From the NCBI RefSeq assembly GCF_002220365.1, contig NZ_MTHB01000261.1, positions 1-64,000 of the forward strand: a stretch of DNA of 64,000 nucleotides, read 5' to 3'. Below, piece by piece: positions 29,685 to 37,986 of this stretch; positions within the stretch are counted from its first letter, which is position 1, and each line of letters starts with the position of its first letter. Position numbers and translations under genes: made by a program. Source of the DNA: Caballeronia sordidicola. GTDB lineage: Bacteria; Pseudomonadota; Gammaproteobacteria; Burkholderiales; Burkholderiaceae. The notes below the pieces were generated by a model. That model worked only from the letters and a program-made list of their open reading frames with translations, did not search any database and was not told where the DNA came from.

Positions 29685-29942
29685 TCAAGCGCCCTTGGCT
29701 TTCATCAACACGTGATATTTCGCCATCAACTGGATGGCGTTTTCCTCATGCGCCGGGTCGCGTGGGATGCAATCCACCGGGCACACTTGCTGGCATTGCG
29801 GTTCATCGTAGTGGCCGACGCATTCGGTGCACTTGTTCGGGTCGATCACGTAGATGTCGACCCCCATCGAGATGGCGTCGTTCGGGCACTCGGGCTCGCA
29901 CACGTCGCAGTTGATGCACTCGTCGGTAATGAACAGGGCCAT
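29685..29942 (-). CDS. YfhL family 4Fe-4S dicluster ferredoxin
   Basis: An 85-residue ferredoxin with two cluster motifs: CINCDVCEPEC near residues 9-19 and CTECVGHYDEPQCQQVCPVDC near 38-58. The longer spacing in the second motif is typical of the Allochromatium-type/YfhL ferredoxins. It probably donates low-potential electrons; partners are unknown. It is encoded between hisC and coaD, a conserved betaproteobacterial position. Confidence 0.92.
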   Translation of the reverse strand: MALFITDECINCDVCEPECPNDAISMGVDIYVIDPNKCTECVGHYDEPQCQQVCPVDCIPRDPAHEENAIQLMAKYHVLMKAKGA

Positions 29943-30042
29943 GCTTTACTCTCTTCGCCCGGCATCTCAGCCGGCTTTTTCGGTGCCCGCACGCTCTGGA
30001 TGAGCGCGCGTCAGTGAGCGCATCGGTGAACGCTTGAAACGC

Positions 30043-30546
30043 TCACGGCACCGATGGGTCCGGCGCAATCGGACCGACCTTGTCCTGCAAGCGCTTTTCC
30101 ACCGATGGGAAAACAAACTTGCTGACGTCGCCGCCGAGTTGCGCGATCTCGCGCACGATCGTGCCCGAGATGAATTGATATTGATCCGACGGCGTCATGA
30201 ACATCGTTTCGACGTCGGGCAGCAGATAACGATTCATGCCCGCCATCTGGAACTCGTATTCGAAGTCGGAAACGGCACGCAGACCCCGCACAATCACGCG
30301 CGCATTGTTCTTGCGCACGAAATCCTTCAGTAGCCCCTTGAAGCTCATCACCTGCACGTTCGGATAGTGGCCCAGCACATCGTGTGCTATATCCAGCCGC
30401 TCCGCCAAACTGAAGAACGGCTTCTTGTTCCGGCTATCTGCGACTCCGACCACCAGGGTATCGAAAATACTCGATGCACGTCGCACGAGGTCTTCATGAC
30501 CGCGCGTGAGCGGGTCGAACGTTCCGGGATAAACGGCTACAACCAT
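30043..30546 (-). CDS. coaD: Phosphopantetheine adenylyltransferase
   Basis: CoaD transfers AMP to 4'-phosphopantetheine in CoA synthesis. The 167-residue nucleotidyltransferase has AVYPGTFDPLTRGHEDLVRR (TxGH motif) at the start, FKGLLKDF, RGLRAVSDFEYEFQMA and the C-terminal ISGTIVREIAQLGGDVS. Length is standard. It is followed downstream, 100 bp away, by the ferredoxin gene on the same strand. Confidence 0.96.
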   Translation of the reverse strand: MVVAVYPGTFDPLTRGHEDLVRRASSIFDTLVVGVADSRNKKPFFSLAERLDIAHDVLGHYPNVQVMSFKGLLKDFVRKNNARVIVRGLRAVSDFEYEFQMAGMNRYLLPDVETMFMTPSDQYQFISGTIVREIAQLGGDVSKFVFPSVEKRLQDKVGPIAPDPSVP

Positions 30547-30663
30547 GGGGCATCTCCTCTTCTGATACTTCTTCTGGTATGTCTTTCGCTACAGATTGGG
30601 CCGCCGCCGGCATCGACAAGACCAGAAAATTCCTCCGATGCCCCGGCGCCTGCTGAGCCCACT

Positions 30664-30690
30664 ACGTCCATCACGTCCATCACGTCCATC
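30664..30690 (+). repeat. Tandem repeat of a 9-bp unit, three copies
   Basis: ACGTCCATC is repeated exactly three times between the rsmD stop and the coaD start. It is short and intergenic, with no evident function; a candidate for length variation between strains. Confidence 0.7.
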
Positions 30691-30744
30691 ACGCACCGTC
30701 CACAGTCGGCCGGGCATCGCCCGGCAGGCATTTGGGAACGCGCA

Positions 30745-31434
30745 TTATTCCTCATTTTCGCGCCGCAGCAAATGATAGCGGACCGCGCCAGCCTTGCCTT
30801 CGCGGGTAATCGCCCATCCGGACAACGCCGGCGTTTGCGCAGGATCGACGGGCTCACCCGATTCGATGTACAGCGCGCCGCCCGGCGACACCAGCGGCAC
30901 GGCCAGTTCAATGGCGCGCTCAAGCATGGCGGTGTCCCCGAAAGGGGGATCGAGGAACACGACATCGAAGGAATTCGGCGCCAGGCCCACAGCAAGACGC
31001 AGCGCATCCGCTTCCACGATTTCGATGTTTTTCGCGGCCAGGCGGGTCTGGTTCGCCTTCAGTTGCGCCACTGCGCGGCCGCTGCGTTCCACCATCAGCA
31101 CGCGTAGCGCGCCGCGCGACGCCGCTTCGAAGCCCAATGCGCCACTGCCGGCGAAGAGATCGAGGCAACGCTTGCCGTCGAGCGATTGGCCCAGCCAGTT
31201 GAACAGCGTCTCACGGACCCGGTCGGGCGTCGGACGCAGGCCGTCCAGGCTCAGAACGGGCAGCGGCGTCCGCTTCCAGTCGCCACCAATGATTCGGATG
31301 GAATGCGCCTTGCCGCCGCGCGATGGCGCAGCTTCACGGACTTTCGGAGCGCGTTCGGCGGTGCGCTCGGCGCCGGGTTCGCGATTTCGCTCGGGATTTC
31401 GCTCTAACGCGCGGGTTATCGAGGATCGGGACAT
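30745..31434 (-). CDS. rsmD: 16S rRNA (guanine-966-N2)-methyltransferase
   Basis: RsmD methylates G966 of 16S rRNA. The 229-residue protein has a basic, low-complexity N-terminal extension (about residues 1-45) and then the methyltransferase core: RIIGGDWKRTPLPV, RPTPDRVRETLFNWLG, DLFAGSGALGFEAASRGA and catalytic FLDPPFGD. The start at 31434 (MSRSSITRALERN) is likely; a longer frame to 31554 begins in an unlikely region. It is divergent from ftsY, the common pairing. Confidence 0.92.
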   Translation of the reverse strand: MSRSSITRALERNPERNREPGAERTAERAPKVREAAPSRGGKAHSIRIIGGDWKRTPLPVLSLDGLRPTPDRVRETLFNWLGQSLDGKRCLDLFAGSGALGFEAASRGALRVLMVERSGRAVAQLKANQTRLAAKNIEIVEADALRLAVGLAPNSFDVVFLDPPFGDTAMLERAIELAVPLVSPGGALYIESGEPVDPAQTPALSGWAITREGKAGAVRYHLLRRENEE

Positions 31435-31822
31435 GGACGTGCGTGGCGTAGGTAGCAGCGGCGGAATGATCCGCGCGGGTCGGGTTAGAACGTGATCGGG
31501 TTGCAGCAATTCGGTTGTCGCCGATGCGGGCACGTTACCACAGCCCCGCCGCACCCGATGCAGGGGTTCGCGCTCGGGCCGGACACTACAATCGGTGCCG
31601 GCTGATAAAATACGCGTCTTTCGCTCTTTTTGCGCACACGCTCGCCGCTTCCCGCGTCTTCCCGCCGCTTCTCTGCCTCTTCCCGCTGTTTCCGGCGGTC
31701 TTTCGCGGCACGGCAGCTATCGTCACCTTTGCGTTTGCGCGTTGTTTGCGTCCTGCGCTCGTTCGACGCAGAAACGCGGTTGCGACGGCATCGAGAAACG
31801 CGCCACCCCACCACTGCAGACC
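31435..31822 (+). other. Divergent intergenic region rsmD/ftsY
   Basis: 388 bp that should hold the promoters of both genes. TAAAAT near 31606-31611 could serve as a -10 box for ftsY, but I see no matching -35. The frame from 31595 into ftsY is open; I regard its first 76 codons as 5' leader because they lack FtsY similarity. Confidence 0.4.
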
Positions 31823-33394
31823 ATGTTCAGCTTTTTCAAACGATTAATAGGCAAATCGACCGATACCGATCCCGATACGCCCGAGGAAAACGAAGCCGAA
31901 GACGTTGCTGAGGCGCGTTCCCAGGACGTTGAAGGGCTCAGACACGCAGCAAGTACGCCGGTGACGCCGGCTCAGCCCGTGGAAACGGCGCGGGAAGACG
32001 CTGCGGCGGAGGATCGGGCTTCGGAAACGCCACTGCGGGGAACGGCATTGGCGGCTGGCACGCCCCGGATGCCGGACGCACCGGCGCGTGGGACGGGGTC
32101 CACGGCTGAAAACGGGACATCCGGCGCTCCAGTGGAATCGCTTGACCGGTCGGCGCGTCCGGCTGACGTTGGCGGATTGGGCTCGGGTTCGGGTTCGGGC
32201 TCGGGTTCAACTTCATCGGCGGATTCCGGTCAGAGCGCGCTTCACGCTTCAGACTCTCCGATCGGTAATGGCGCGCACGCAGGCAAGACCCCGCATGCAC
32301 CGAGCGCTTCACTGCCGCACGCGACGACGCCGGTTACGCCGGCGCAGCCAGTTGCATCGACGGCCCCGGTTGTCCAGCCGGCAACCACCACACCAGAAGC
32401 CAAACCCTACTGGCAAGGCCGTACGGCATCGCAATGGAAGGCGCCGGCAGAAACCGTCGTGATTGTGCCGCCGCCAGAACCCGAAGCGGGCGCTAAGCGT
32501 TCTTGGCTCACGCGCCTGAAAACGGGACTCTCGAAGACCAGTTCGGGCCTGACCGGGATTTTCATCGGCGCGAAGATTGATGAGGATTTGTATGAGGAAC
32601 TCGAAACGGCTTTGCTGATGTCCGATGCGGGTGTCGATGCCACCGAATATCTGCTTGAAGCGTTGCGTGAAAAAGTGCGCACCGAACGACTCACTGATTC
32701 GATGCAGGTCAAGGCCGCGCTGCGCTCGCTGCTCGCGGATCTTCTGCGGCCACTTGAGAAGTCGCTGATGCTCGGTCGCGCCCAACCGCTCGTGATGATG
32801 ATCACCGGCGTGAACGGCGCGGGCAAGACCACAAGCATTGGCAAACTGGCCAAGCATTTGCAGAGCTTCGACCAATCCGTGCTGCTCGCTGCCGGCGACA
32901 CCTTCCGTGCCGCGGCACGCGAACAGCTCACGGTTTGGGGGCAACGCAACAACGTGACGGTGGTATCGCAGGAGAGCGGCGATGCAGCCGCCGTGATCTT
33001 CGACGCAGTCGGCGCCGCCCGTGCCCGCAAGATCGACGTAATGATGGCCGACACGGCGGGCCGCTTGCCGACCCAGCTTCACTTGATGGAAGAGCTGCGC
33101 AAGGTGAAGCGCGTGATTGCAAAGGCACAGCCCGACGCGCCGCACGAGGTACTACTGGTCATCGACGCCAACACGGGCCAGAACGCACTCGCCCAGGTGA
33201 AGTCTTTCGACGATGCGCTGGGCTTGACGGGTTTGATCGTGACCAAGCTCGATGGCACTGCGAAGGGCGGCATTCTCGCAGCCATTGCGCGGCAGCGGCC
33301 GATTCCCGTCTACTTCATTGGCGTGGGCGAGAAAGTCGAGGACCTGCAGCCCTTCAGCGCCGACGAATTTGCGGACGCATTGCTCGGAAGTTGA
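31823..33394 (+). CDS. ftsY: Signal recognition particle receptor FtsY
   Basis: FtsY is the GTPase receptor that docks SRP-ribosome complexes to SecYEG. The 523-residue protein starts MFSFFKRLIGK, then has a long acidic/Ala-Ser-Pro/Gly-rich A domain (about 12-215), the N domain and the NG GTPase: G1 GVNGAGKTTSIGKLAKHL near 332, DTAGRLPTQ and TKLDGTAKGG. The low-complexity A domain contains a Gly-Ser repeat encoded by hexanucleotide repeats at 32180-32209. The gene ends in a bidirectional hairpin shared with the convergent exporter gene. Confidence 0.95.
   Translation: MFSFFKRLIGKSTDTDPDTPEENEAEDVAEARSQDVEGLRHAASTPVTPAQPVETAREDAAAEDRASETPLRGTALAAGTPRMPDAPARGTGSTAENGTSGAPVESLDRSARPADVGGLGSGSGSGSGSTSSADSGQSALHASDSPIGNGAHAGKTPHAPSASLPHATTPVTPAQPVASTAPVVQPATTTPEAKPYWQGRTASQWKAPAETVVIVPPPEPEAGAKRSWLTRLKTGLSKTSSGLTGIFIGAKIDEDLYEELETALLMSDAGVDATEYLLEALREKVRTERLTDSMQVKAALRSLLADLLRPLEKSLMLGRAQPLVMMITGVNGAGKTTSIGKLAKHLQSFDQSVLLAAGDTFRAAAREQLTVWGQRNNVTVVSQESGDAAAVIFDAVGAARARKIDVMMADTAGRLPTQLHLMEELRKVKRVIAKAQPDAPHEVLLVIDANTGQNALAQVKSFDDALGLTGLIVTKLDGTAKGGILAAIARQRPIPVYFIGVGEKVEDLQPFSADEFADALLGS
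32180..32209 (+). repeat. Hexanucleotide tandem repeat inside ftsY
   Basis: Five in-frame GGNTCN-type units (GGCTCG/GGTTCG/GGTTCA) encode Gly-Ser repeats in the FtsY linker. Units are multiples of three, so copy-number change would lengthen or shorten the linker without a frameshift. Confidence 0.75.
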
Positions 33395-33400
33395 ACCGGT

Positions 33401-33431
33401 GCCGCGGCCTGGCGCTCAGCCAGGCCGCGGC
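33401..33431. terminator. Bidirectional hairpin between ftsY and the lysE-type gene
   Basis: GCCGCGGCCTGGC (33401-33413) and GCCAGGCCGCGGC (33419-33431) form a perfect 13-bp stem with a 5-nt loop, between convergent stops. There is no T-run on either side, so this is an atypical but very stable terminator candidate. Confidence 0.6.
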
Positions 33432-33441
33432 TACGCGCGTC

Positions 33442-34053
33442 CTACCGTGACAGGATTAGCGCCACGGCAATCCACCACATCACAATCCCCACGATCACAT
33501 CGAGCACTCTCCACGAGACATCCTTCTCGAACAGAGGCTGGAGCAAGCGAGCACCGAACCCGAGCGCGGTGAACCAGATGATCGACGAACACATTGCCCC
33601 TGCGGCAAACCACGCGTTCCCCGGCCAACCGTACCTTGCACCAATGCCACCGAGCAGGACGACGGTATCCAGATAAACGTGCGGATTCAGCAGCGATAAA
33701 GCGAGCACCGTTGTTACCGCGCTCAACGCTGTCTGCGACTCGCCGCTCTCGGCGCTCAAGTGCCCTGGCCCTTTCCACGCCGCGTGGAACGCCCGCAGAC
33801 CGTAGAGAAACAGGAACACCGCTCCCGCCCATCGAATCACCCCGAGCAACACCGGCGCTCGCGCAATCAACGCCCCCATCCCACCAATACCCAGCCCGAT
33901 CAGCAATACGTCGATCAGCGCGCAGATAAAAACGACCCAGCCCACGTGCCGCCGTTTCAAGCCTTGCCGCAACACAAAAGCGTTTTGCGCACCAATCGCG
34001 ATAATCAGACTTGCGCCAAGCCCGGCGCCGGATAAAAAAACGGCAGTCGTCAT
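33442..34053 (-). CDS. LysE/ArgO family amino acid exporter
   Basis: A 203-residue inner-membrane protein with about six helices and family marks: SLIIAIGAQNAFVLRQGLKR at about 15-35 and LLNPHVYLDTVVLLGG at about 120-135. It is closer to LysE/ArgO (basic amino acid export) than to RhtB because of the IGAQNAFVLRQG motif. Its start overlaps the stop of the preceding isomerase gene (ATGA), placing it last in a three-gene operon. A LysG/ArgP regulator is not adjacent. Confidence 0.88.
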   Translation of the reverse strand: MTTAVFLSGAGLGASLIIAIGAQNAFVLRQGLKRRHVGWVVFICALIDVLLIGLGIGGMGALIARAPVLLGVIRWAGAVFLFLYGLRAFHAAWKGPGHLSAESGESQTALSAVTTVLALSLLNPHVYLDTVVLLGGIGARYGWPGNAWFAAGAMCSSIIWFTALGFGARLLQPLFEKDVSWRVLDVIVGIVMWWIAVALILSR

Positions 34054-34694
34054 TCAGCGTCCGGTTGTTGTCCGGGCGCGGCACGCGCGAACGCATCGAT
34101 TTGCGCGGCGTGATCGGCGATACGTTCGATCGTCGGATAACGGCTCATATCGAGATTAAAGCGCCGCGCGTTGAACACTTGCGGTACGAGGCATAGGTCC
34201 GCGAGCGTGGGGGTATCGCCGAAACACAGCTTGCCCACGCGCGAGTCGTTTGCGAGCCGCTTTTCAAGCGAATCGAAACCCGATTCCAGCCAATGCCGGT
34301 ACCAAGCGTCTTTCGCTTCGTCGCCAACCTTCAGCGTGTGCTTCAGATACTTGAGCACACGCAGGTTGTCGACCGGATGGATCTCGCACGCAATCTGAAG
34401 CGCAACCGAACGAATGAACGCGCGATCCAATGGCGTGCCCGGCAACAACGACGGCTCGGGATGCGTCTCTTCCAGATACTCGATGATCGCGAGCGACTGC
34501 GTGAGCACGTCATCACCGTCGATAAACGTGGGCACGATGCCGTCCGGATTCAGCTCGCGATAGTCCGGCTTCAGTTGCTGCCCGCCGTCGCGCAGAAGAT
34601 GGATCGGCGCGTACTCATAGGCGAGCCCTTTGAGATTCAGCGCAATGCGTACGCGATACGCCGCCGAGCTACGAAAATAGCTGTATAGCTTCAT
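34050..34694 (-). CDS. maiA: Maleylacetoacetate/maleylpyruvate isomerase (zeta-class GST)
   Basis: A glutathione-dependent cis-trans isomerase acting on maleylacetoacetate (tyrosine/homogentisate pathway) or maleylpyruvate (gentisate pathway). The 214-residue protein has the zeta-GST SSAAYRVRIALNLKG motif at 9-23, the glutathione site NPDGIVPTFIDGD, QSLAIIEYLEE and an all-helical C-terminal domain. It is 21 bp downstream of a fumarylpyruvate/fumarylacetoacetate hydrolase-like gene, which makes the next enzyme. The upstream ring-cleavage dioxygenase is not in the window. Confidence 0.9.
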   Translation of the reverse strand: MKLYSYFRSSAAYRVRIALNLKGLAYEYAPIHLLRDGGQQLKPDYRELNPDGIVPTFIDGDDVLTQSLAIIEYLEETHPEPSLLPGTPLDRAFIRSVALQIACEIHPVDNLRVLKYLKHTLKVGDEAKDAWYRHWLESGFDSLEKRLANDSRVGKLCFGDTPTLADLCLVPQVFNARRFNLDMSRYPTIERIADHAAQIDAFARAAPGQQPDAE

Positions 34695-34715
34695 GGATCC
34701 CCTCCGTTTTTATAG

Positions 34716-35414
34716 TCAGACCACGCGCACGGAGAACTCTCCGATTCCGTCGACACCGCCCTTCATCAGGTCGCCCTTTTGAATCGCGCCGACGCCTTCA
34801 GGCGTGCCGGTGAAAATCAGGTCGCCAGGGAACAACTCGAATAGCGTGGACAGATACGCGATCGTGTCGCCCACCGACCAGATCAGTTGCGAGATGTCCG
34901 ATCGCTGCTTCTCTTCGCCATTGACGGTGAGCCAGATCGCGCTTTTTTCCAGATGCCCGACCTTAGCGACTGGATGAATCGGACCCAGCGGCGCCGAATG
35001 ATCGAAGCCCTTCGCCGTGTCCCACGGACGGCCCAGCTTCTTCGCTTCGGCTTGCAGGTCGCGGCGCGTCATGTCGAGACCGAGCGCGTAGCCATAGACG
35101 TAGTCGAGCGCCTTGTCCGCGGGAATGTCCTTGCCTTGCTTGCCGATTGCGGCCACGAGTTCCATCTCGAAGTGGACGTTCTTCGACTGCGACGGATACG
35201 GGAATTCGCCGGTCGCATCGGGCGCGACGTACAGCACGGCGTCGGCGGGCTTTCCGAAGAAAAACGGCGGTTCACGATCGGGGTCATGCCCCATCTCGCG
35301 CGCGTGCGCCTCGTAGTTCCGGCCAACGCAATAAATCCGGCGAACGGGAAACTGGTCGCTGGAACCGACGACAGGCACCGCGACCGCGGGTGCCGGAGCA
35401 AATACGTGACTCAT
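34716..35414 (-). CDS. Fumarylacetoacetate hydrolase family protein (fumarylpyruvate hydrolase-like)
   Basis: A 232-residue FAH-fold hydrolase/decarboxylase with RRIYCVGRNYEAHAREMG near 30-47, PPFFFGKPADAVL, the metal-binding E-x-E in HFEMELVAAIG and a D in YALGLDMTRRDLQ, and C-terminal GTPEGVGAI. It resembles NagK/FAHD1-type enzymes that hydrolyse fumarylpyruvate or decarboxylate oxaloacetate. The pairing with a zeta-class isomerase favours the gentisate-type route. The ATG at 35414 has a GGAG-like sequence nearby (CAGGAGAAAGCGCA), so it is preferred over the in-frame start at 35456. Confidence 0.88.
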   Translation of the reverse strand: MSHVFAPAPAVAVPVVGSSDQFPVRRIYCVGRNYEAHAREMGHDPDREPPFFFGKPADAVLYVAPDATGEFPYPSQSKNVHFEMELVAAIGKQGKDIPADKALDYVYGYALGLDMTRRDLQAEAKKLGRPWDTAKGFDHSAPLGPIHPVAKVGHLEKSAIWLTVNGEEKQRSDISQLIWSVGDTIAYLSTLFELFPGDLIFTGTPEGVGAIQKGDLMKGGVDGIGEFSVRVV

Positions 35415-35565
35415 TGCGCTTTCTCCTGTTTGATGAAGCTTCGACCTGAACCTCAAGTTTAACGTGCACGGTTGCGCATCGCGATTCGGCTGAATGGTCT
35501 ATGGCTCCGGGAGTGGTGACGCGAGCTAGTGAGAACGGCGCTAACAACATTTGACGACAGGCGGC

Positions 35566-36783
35566 TTAAACCACCGGGGAACGATAGCGGTTTTGGCTCA
35601 CCCAATATAGAACGGATGCGACGACGAGAACCACGCATTGAACCGATAACCCGAGCCAAAAATCTCCCATGGAGCCTTCCGCACTGCTGGCCGCGCGTGC
35701 AAACAGCATGCCGCCCAGTGCGCTGCTGACGAACGCCCCCATTCCACCAGATAAACGCTGCAGGCCGAACGCTGTAGCTGGACTGTCGGACAAGGCCGTC
35801 ACGAAGACGAGGTCGTTCTTTAGAAAGATCAGGATTTCCATCATCGTGAAGAACAGAACTCCGAGCAGCAGACCTGCGACGCTGCCGATCGACAGAAAGA
35901 GCGCGCCCACGGCAACCGCCACGAACGACAGGCTGAGGATCGCGCCGTACGAACTTCGTCCGATTCGTTTTGCAACAAGCGGCTGAACAAATATGACAAG
36001 CATCGAATTGAGCAGCAAGATAGCTCCGAGCATTTCAGGCCGGTGGTTCTTGATCACGTAAGGGCCAATGTAATTCTGAAAATAGAAGTAGCAATAGAAC
36101 GCCATGAAATTGAACAACAACGGTGCCATCATTTTGGAAGCTCGACCGAACTCCATCCGCGTTGGCGATACGTAAGCGCCGGCTGCGCCTGATATCCGAT
36201 CGCTCACCAACACTCTGATGTGCAAGACTGTCGCCAATACGAATATGCCAAACGTGACAGTGAACAACAGGCCCCGGTTGCTCATAATAAAGAAGCTACC
36301 AACGAGCGGTCCCAATCCCATCCCCGCATTGAAGGCGGAATTGGAGAATGACAGAAAGATGGCGCGCTGCTCGTCTGGAAGGCCTTTGATCAGATAGGCT
36401 TTGTTGGCAGGCAGATAGATCGCGGCACCCGCCGCGATCAGCAGCACCGAGGGAATCAAAAGCCATAGGTGTTCCGTAGACAGGATGATGAATCCGAATC
36501 CCACCGACCTGGTCAGCAATCCCAGGATCATCGCTTTTTTCAAGCCGATCCGATCCGCCACCATGCCGCCGATTAATCCGCCGCCAAATTGGATCAACGA
36601 GGCGACTGCCAAGATCCAGCCGACGACGCGCATGTCAGTGCCGCCGATGTTAGACAGCATGACTGGAACGAACGGCAACACGAGAAAACTTCCGAAGGGA
36701 ATCAGGAATGAACAGAACAGCAATATCCTCGTGCTGCCTGGCAATTCACGCAATCGCCGGACGCCAGAACGAACCATCTTCAT
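35566..36783 (-). CDS. MFS transporter, last gene of the kinase/PLP/ATP-grasp operon
   Basis: A 405-residue major facilitator with twelve predicted helices. The loop 2-3 motif is present as GGMVADRIGLKKAMILGLL near 65-85, and the family-type YLPANKAYLIKGLPDEQRA lies in the N half. The start at 36783 overlaps the ATP-grasp gene by 38 bases; an alternative Met lies two codons later. Position and overlap indicate translational coupling with the biosynthetic genes. By analogy with BacE in bacilysin clusters it would export the product and confer self-protection; that is inference. A longer frame to 36861 has no family similarity. Confidence 0.85.
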   Translation of the reverse strand: MKMVRSGVRRLRELPGSTRILLFCSFLIPFGSFLVLPFVPVMLSNIGGTDMRVVGWILAVASLIQFGGGLIGGMVADRIGLKKAMILGLLTRSVGFGFIILSTEHLWLLIPSVLLIAAGAAIYLPANKAYLIKGLPDEQRAIFLSFSNSAFNAGMGLGPLVGSFFIMSNRGLLFTVTFGIFVLATVLHIRVLVSDRISGAAGAYVSPTRMEFGRASKMMAPLLFNFMAFYCYFYFQNYIGPYVIKNHRPEMLGAILLLNSMLVIFVQPLVAKRIGRSSYGAILSLSFVAVAVGALFLSIGSVAGLLLGVLFFTMMEILIFLKNDLVFVTALSDSPATAFGLQRLSGGMGAFVSSALGGMLFARAASSAEGSMGDFWLGLSVQCVVLVVASVLYWVSQNRYRSPVV

Positions 36784-37984
36784 ATTCAATCCAGATATTT
36801 TTATAGATGCGAGCGACACGCTCGAACAGGTCGTCGTGTGACAGCGCGCGCACGCACACATATCCCTTGCGCTGCGTGTTGTCCACGATGTCTAAAAGCG
36901 AATCGCCGATCTCGACGTTGAACTCATATTCAATCACGGCGTCGTCTATCTTCAGGAAACCTAACTCGCAAACGGCCTTGACAACGCCGGCCGGCGGCAA
37001 GAAGCAAAAGAAACCCGCCGCTCCGAGTTTTTGCGCGCAGGCCGAGGCGACGGGCCTACCTATCAGATTGTCGAAAGCCAAGTCAATTTGGTGAACACCA
37101 CTCGTAAGTTCGGCCATCTTCCAGATGCGGTCACCCCCCACCCGGGTCTGGGATTCGATAATGTGTGGCCGGCCGTCACTCCCGATTTTCACTTCAGTGT
37201 GAGCGACACCGTTCTTGAGGTCGATCGCGGACAAAAAGATCCGTGTCAAGCCGGCAATACGCAGCGTCTCTTCCCGCTCGACTCCGTAGGGCGGAACCAC
37301 CGTGTGGCTGACAAGCGAATACGGATAGCCGACCAGTTTGGACAGCGACATCGTGATGATGTCGTGGCGACCATCGACCGAGAGCGTCTCGATGCTGTAA
37401 AGCTTGTCGCTGTCGATCAGCTTCTCTGCAAGAATGCCGTCGCTGCCGTATTGTTCTCTCGATTCCAAATAGCGCTTTAGTTCATTGGCATTCCGAATCT
37501 GATGCACGCCTTGACTCGCGGCGCCGTTGATCGGCTTGACGATGATCCGGGGACCGTGCTGATCGAAGAAATGTTGCAGATCCTCCTCTGAGCGCACGCG
37601 CTTCCACGGAAGCTGCAAGTCGGGATGGTCGCCCAGCTTCGCGCGCATTGTGTCTTTGTAACGCGTGTTCAGAACGGCATCGAAATCAAGCCCGCTGACC
37701 TGCAGGTTGTCGGCGATGATGGCAGCGGTTTCAAGTCCCAGTTCGCTAAAGGAAACCACGGCGGTGAGCGGAAGAGCGCGGTGGATAGACTTGGCCTGCG
37801 CCAGGCAAAGTCCGATCTGCTCAATGTTTGCGTCGCAGGCATACGCACAGTCTTTCAGCAGATCAGCGTTGAAATAGGACGTGCCTTTGGTCGGCCCGAG
37901 GTACGAAACGTCCATGCCGAGACGCAAGGCCTTCAATAGGAGTTCCGTCCAGCCCCCGAGAATCAGAATATGTGGCTTCGACAT
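36746..37984 (-). CDS. ATP-grasp carboxylate-amine ligase 1
   Basis: A 412-residue ATP-grasp enzyme. The N-terminal preATP-grasp part has ILILGGWTELLLKALRLGMD. The ATP-grasp core is marked by RIIVKPINGAASQGVHQI near 145-165 (ATP lysine and Gly-rich loop), EKLIDSDKLYSIETLSVDG, and metal ligands in IIESQTRVGGDRIW near 280. It resembles the L-amino acid ligase/BacD-DdaF class rather than carbamoyl-phosphate or biotin carboxylases. It should activate a carboxylate as acyl phosphate for attack by an amine. It starts 2 bp after the stop of the second ATP-grasp gene. Confidence 0.85.
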   Translation of the reverse strand: MSKPHILILGGWTELLLKALRLGMDVSYLGPTKGTSYFNADLLKDCAYACDANIEQIGLCLAQAKSIHRALPLTAVVSFSELGLETAAIIADNLQVSGLDFDAVLNTRYKDTMRAKLGDHPDLQLPWKRVRSEEDLQHFFDQHGPRIIVKPINGAASQGVHQIRNANELKRYLESREQYGSDGILAEKLIDSDKLYSIETLSVDGRHDIITMSLSKLVGYPYSLVSHTVVPPYGVEREETLRIAGLTRIFLSAIDLKNGVAHTEVKIGSDGRPHIIESQTRVGGDRIWKMAELTSGVHQIDLAFDNLIGRPVASACAQKLGAAGFFCFLPPAGVVKAVCELGFLKIDDAVIEYEFNVEIGDSLLDIVDNTQRKGYVCVRALSHDDLFERVARIYKNIWIEYEDGSFWRPAIA

Positions 37985-37986
37985 GC

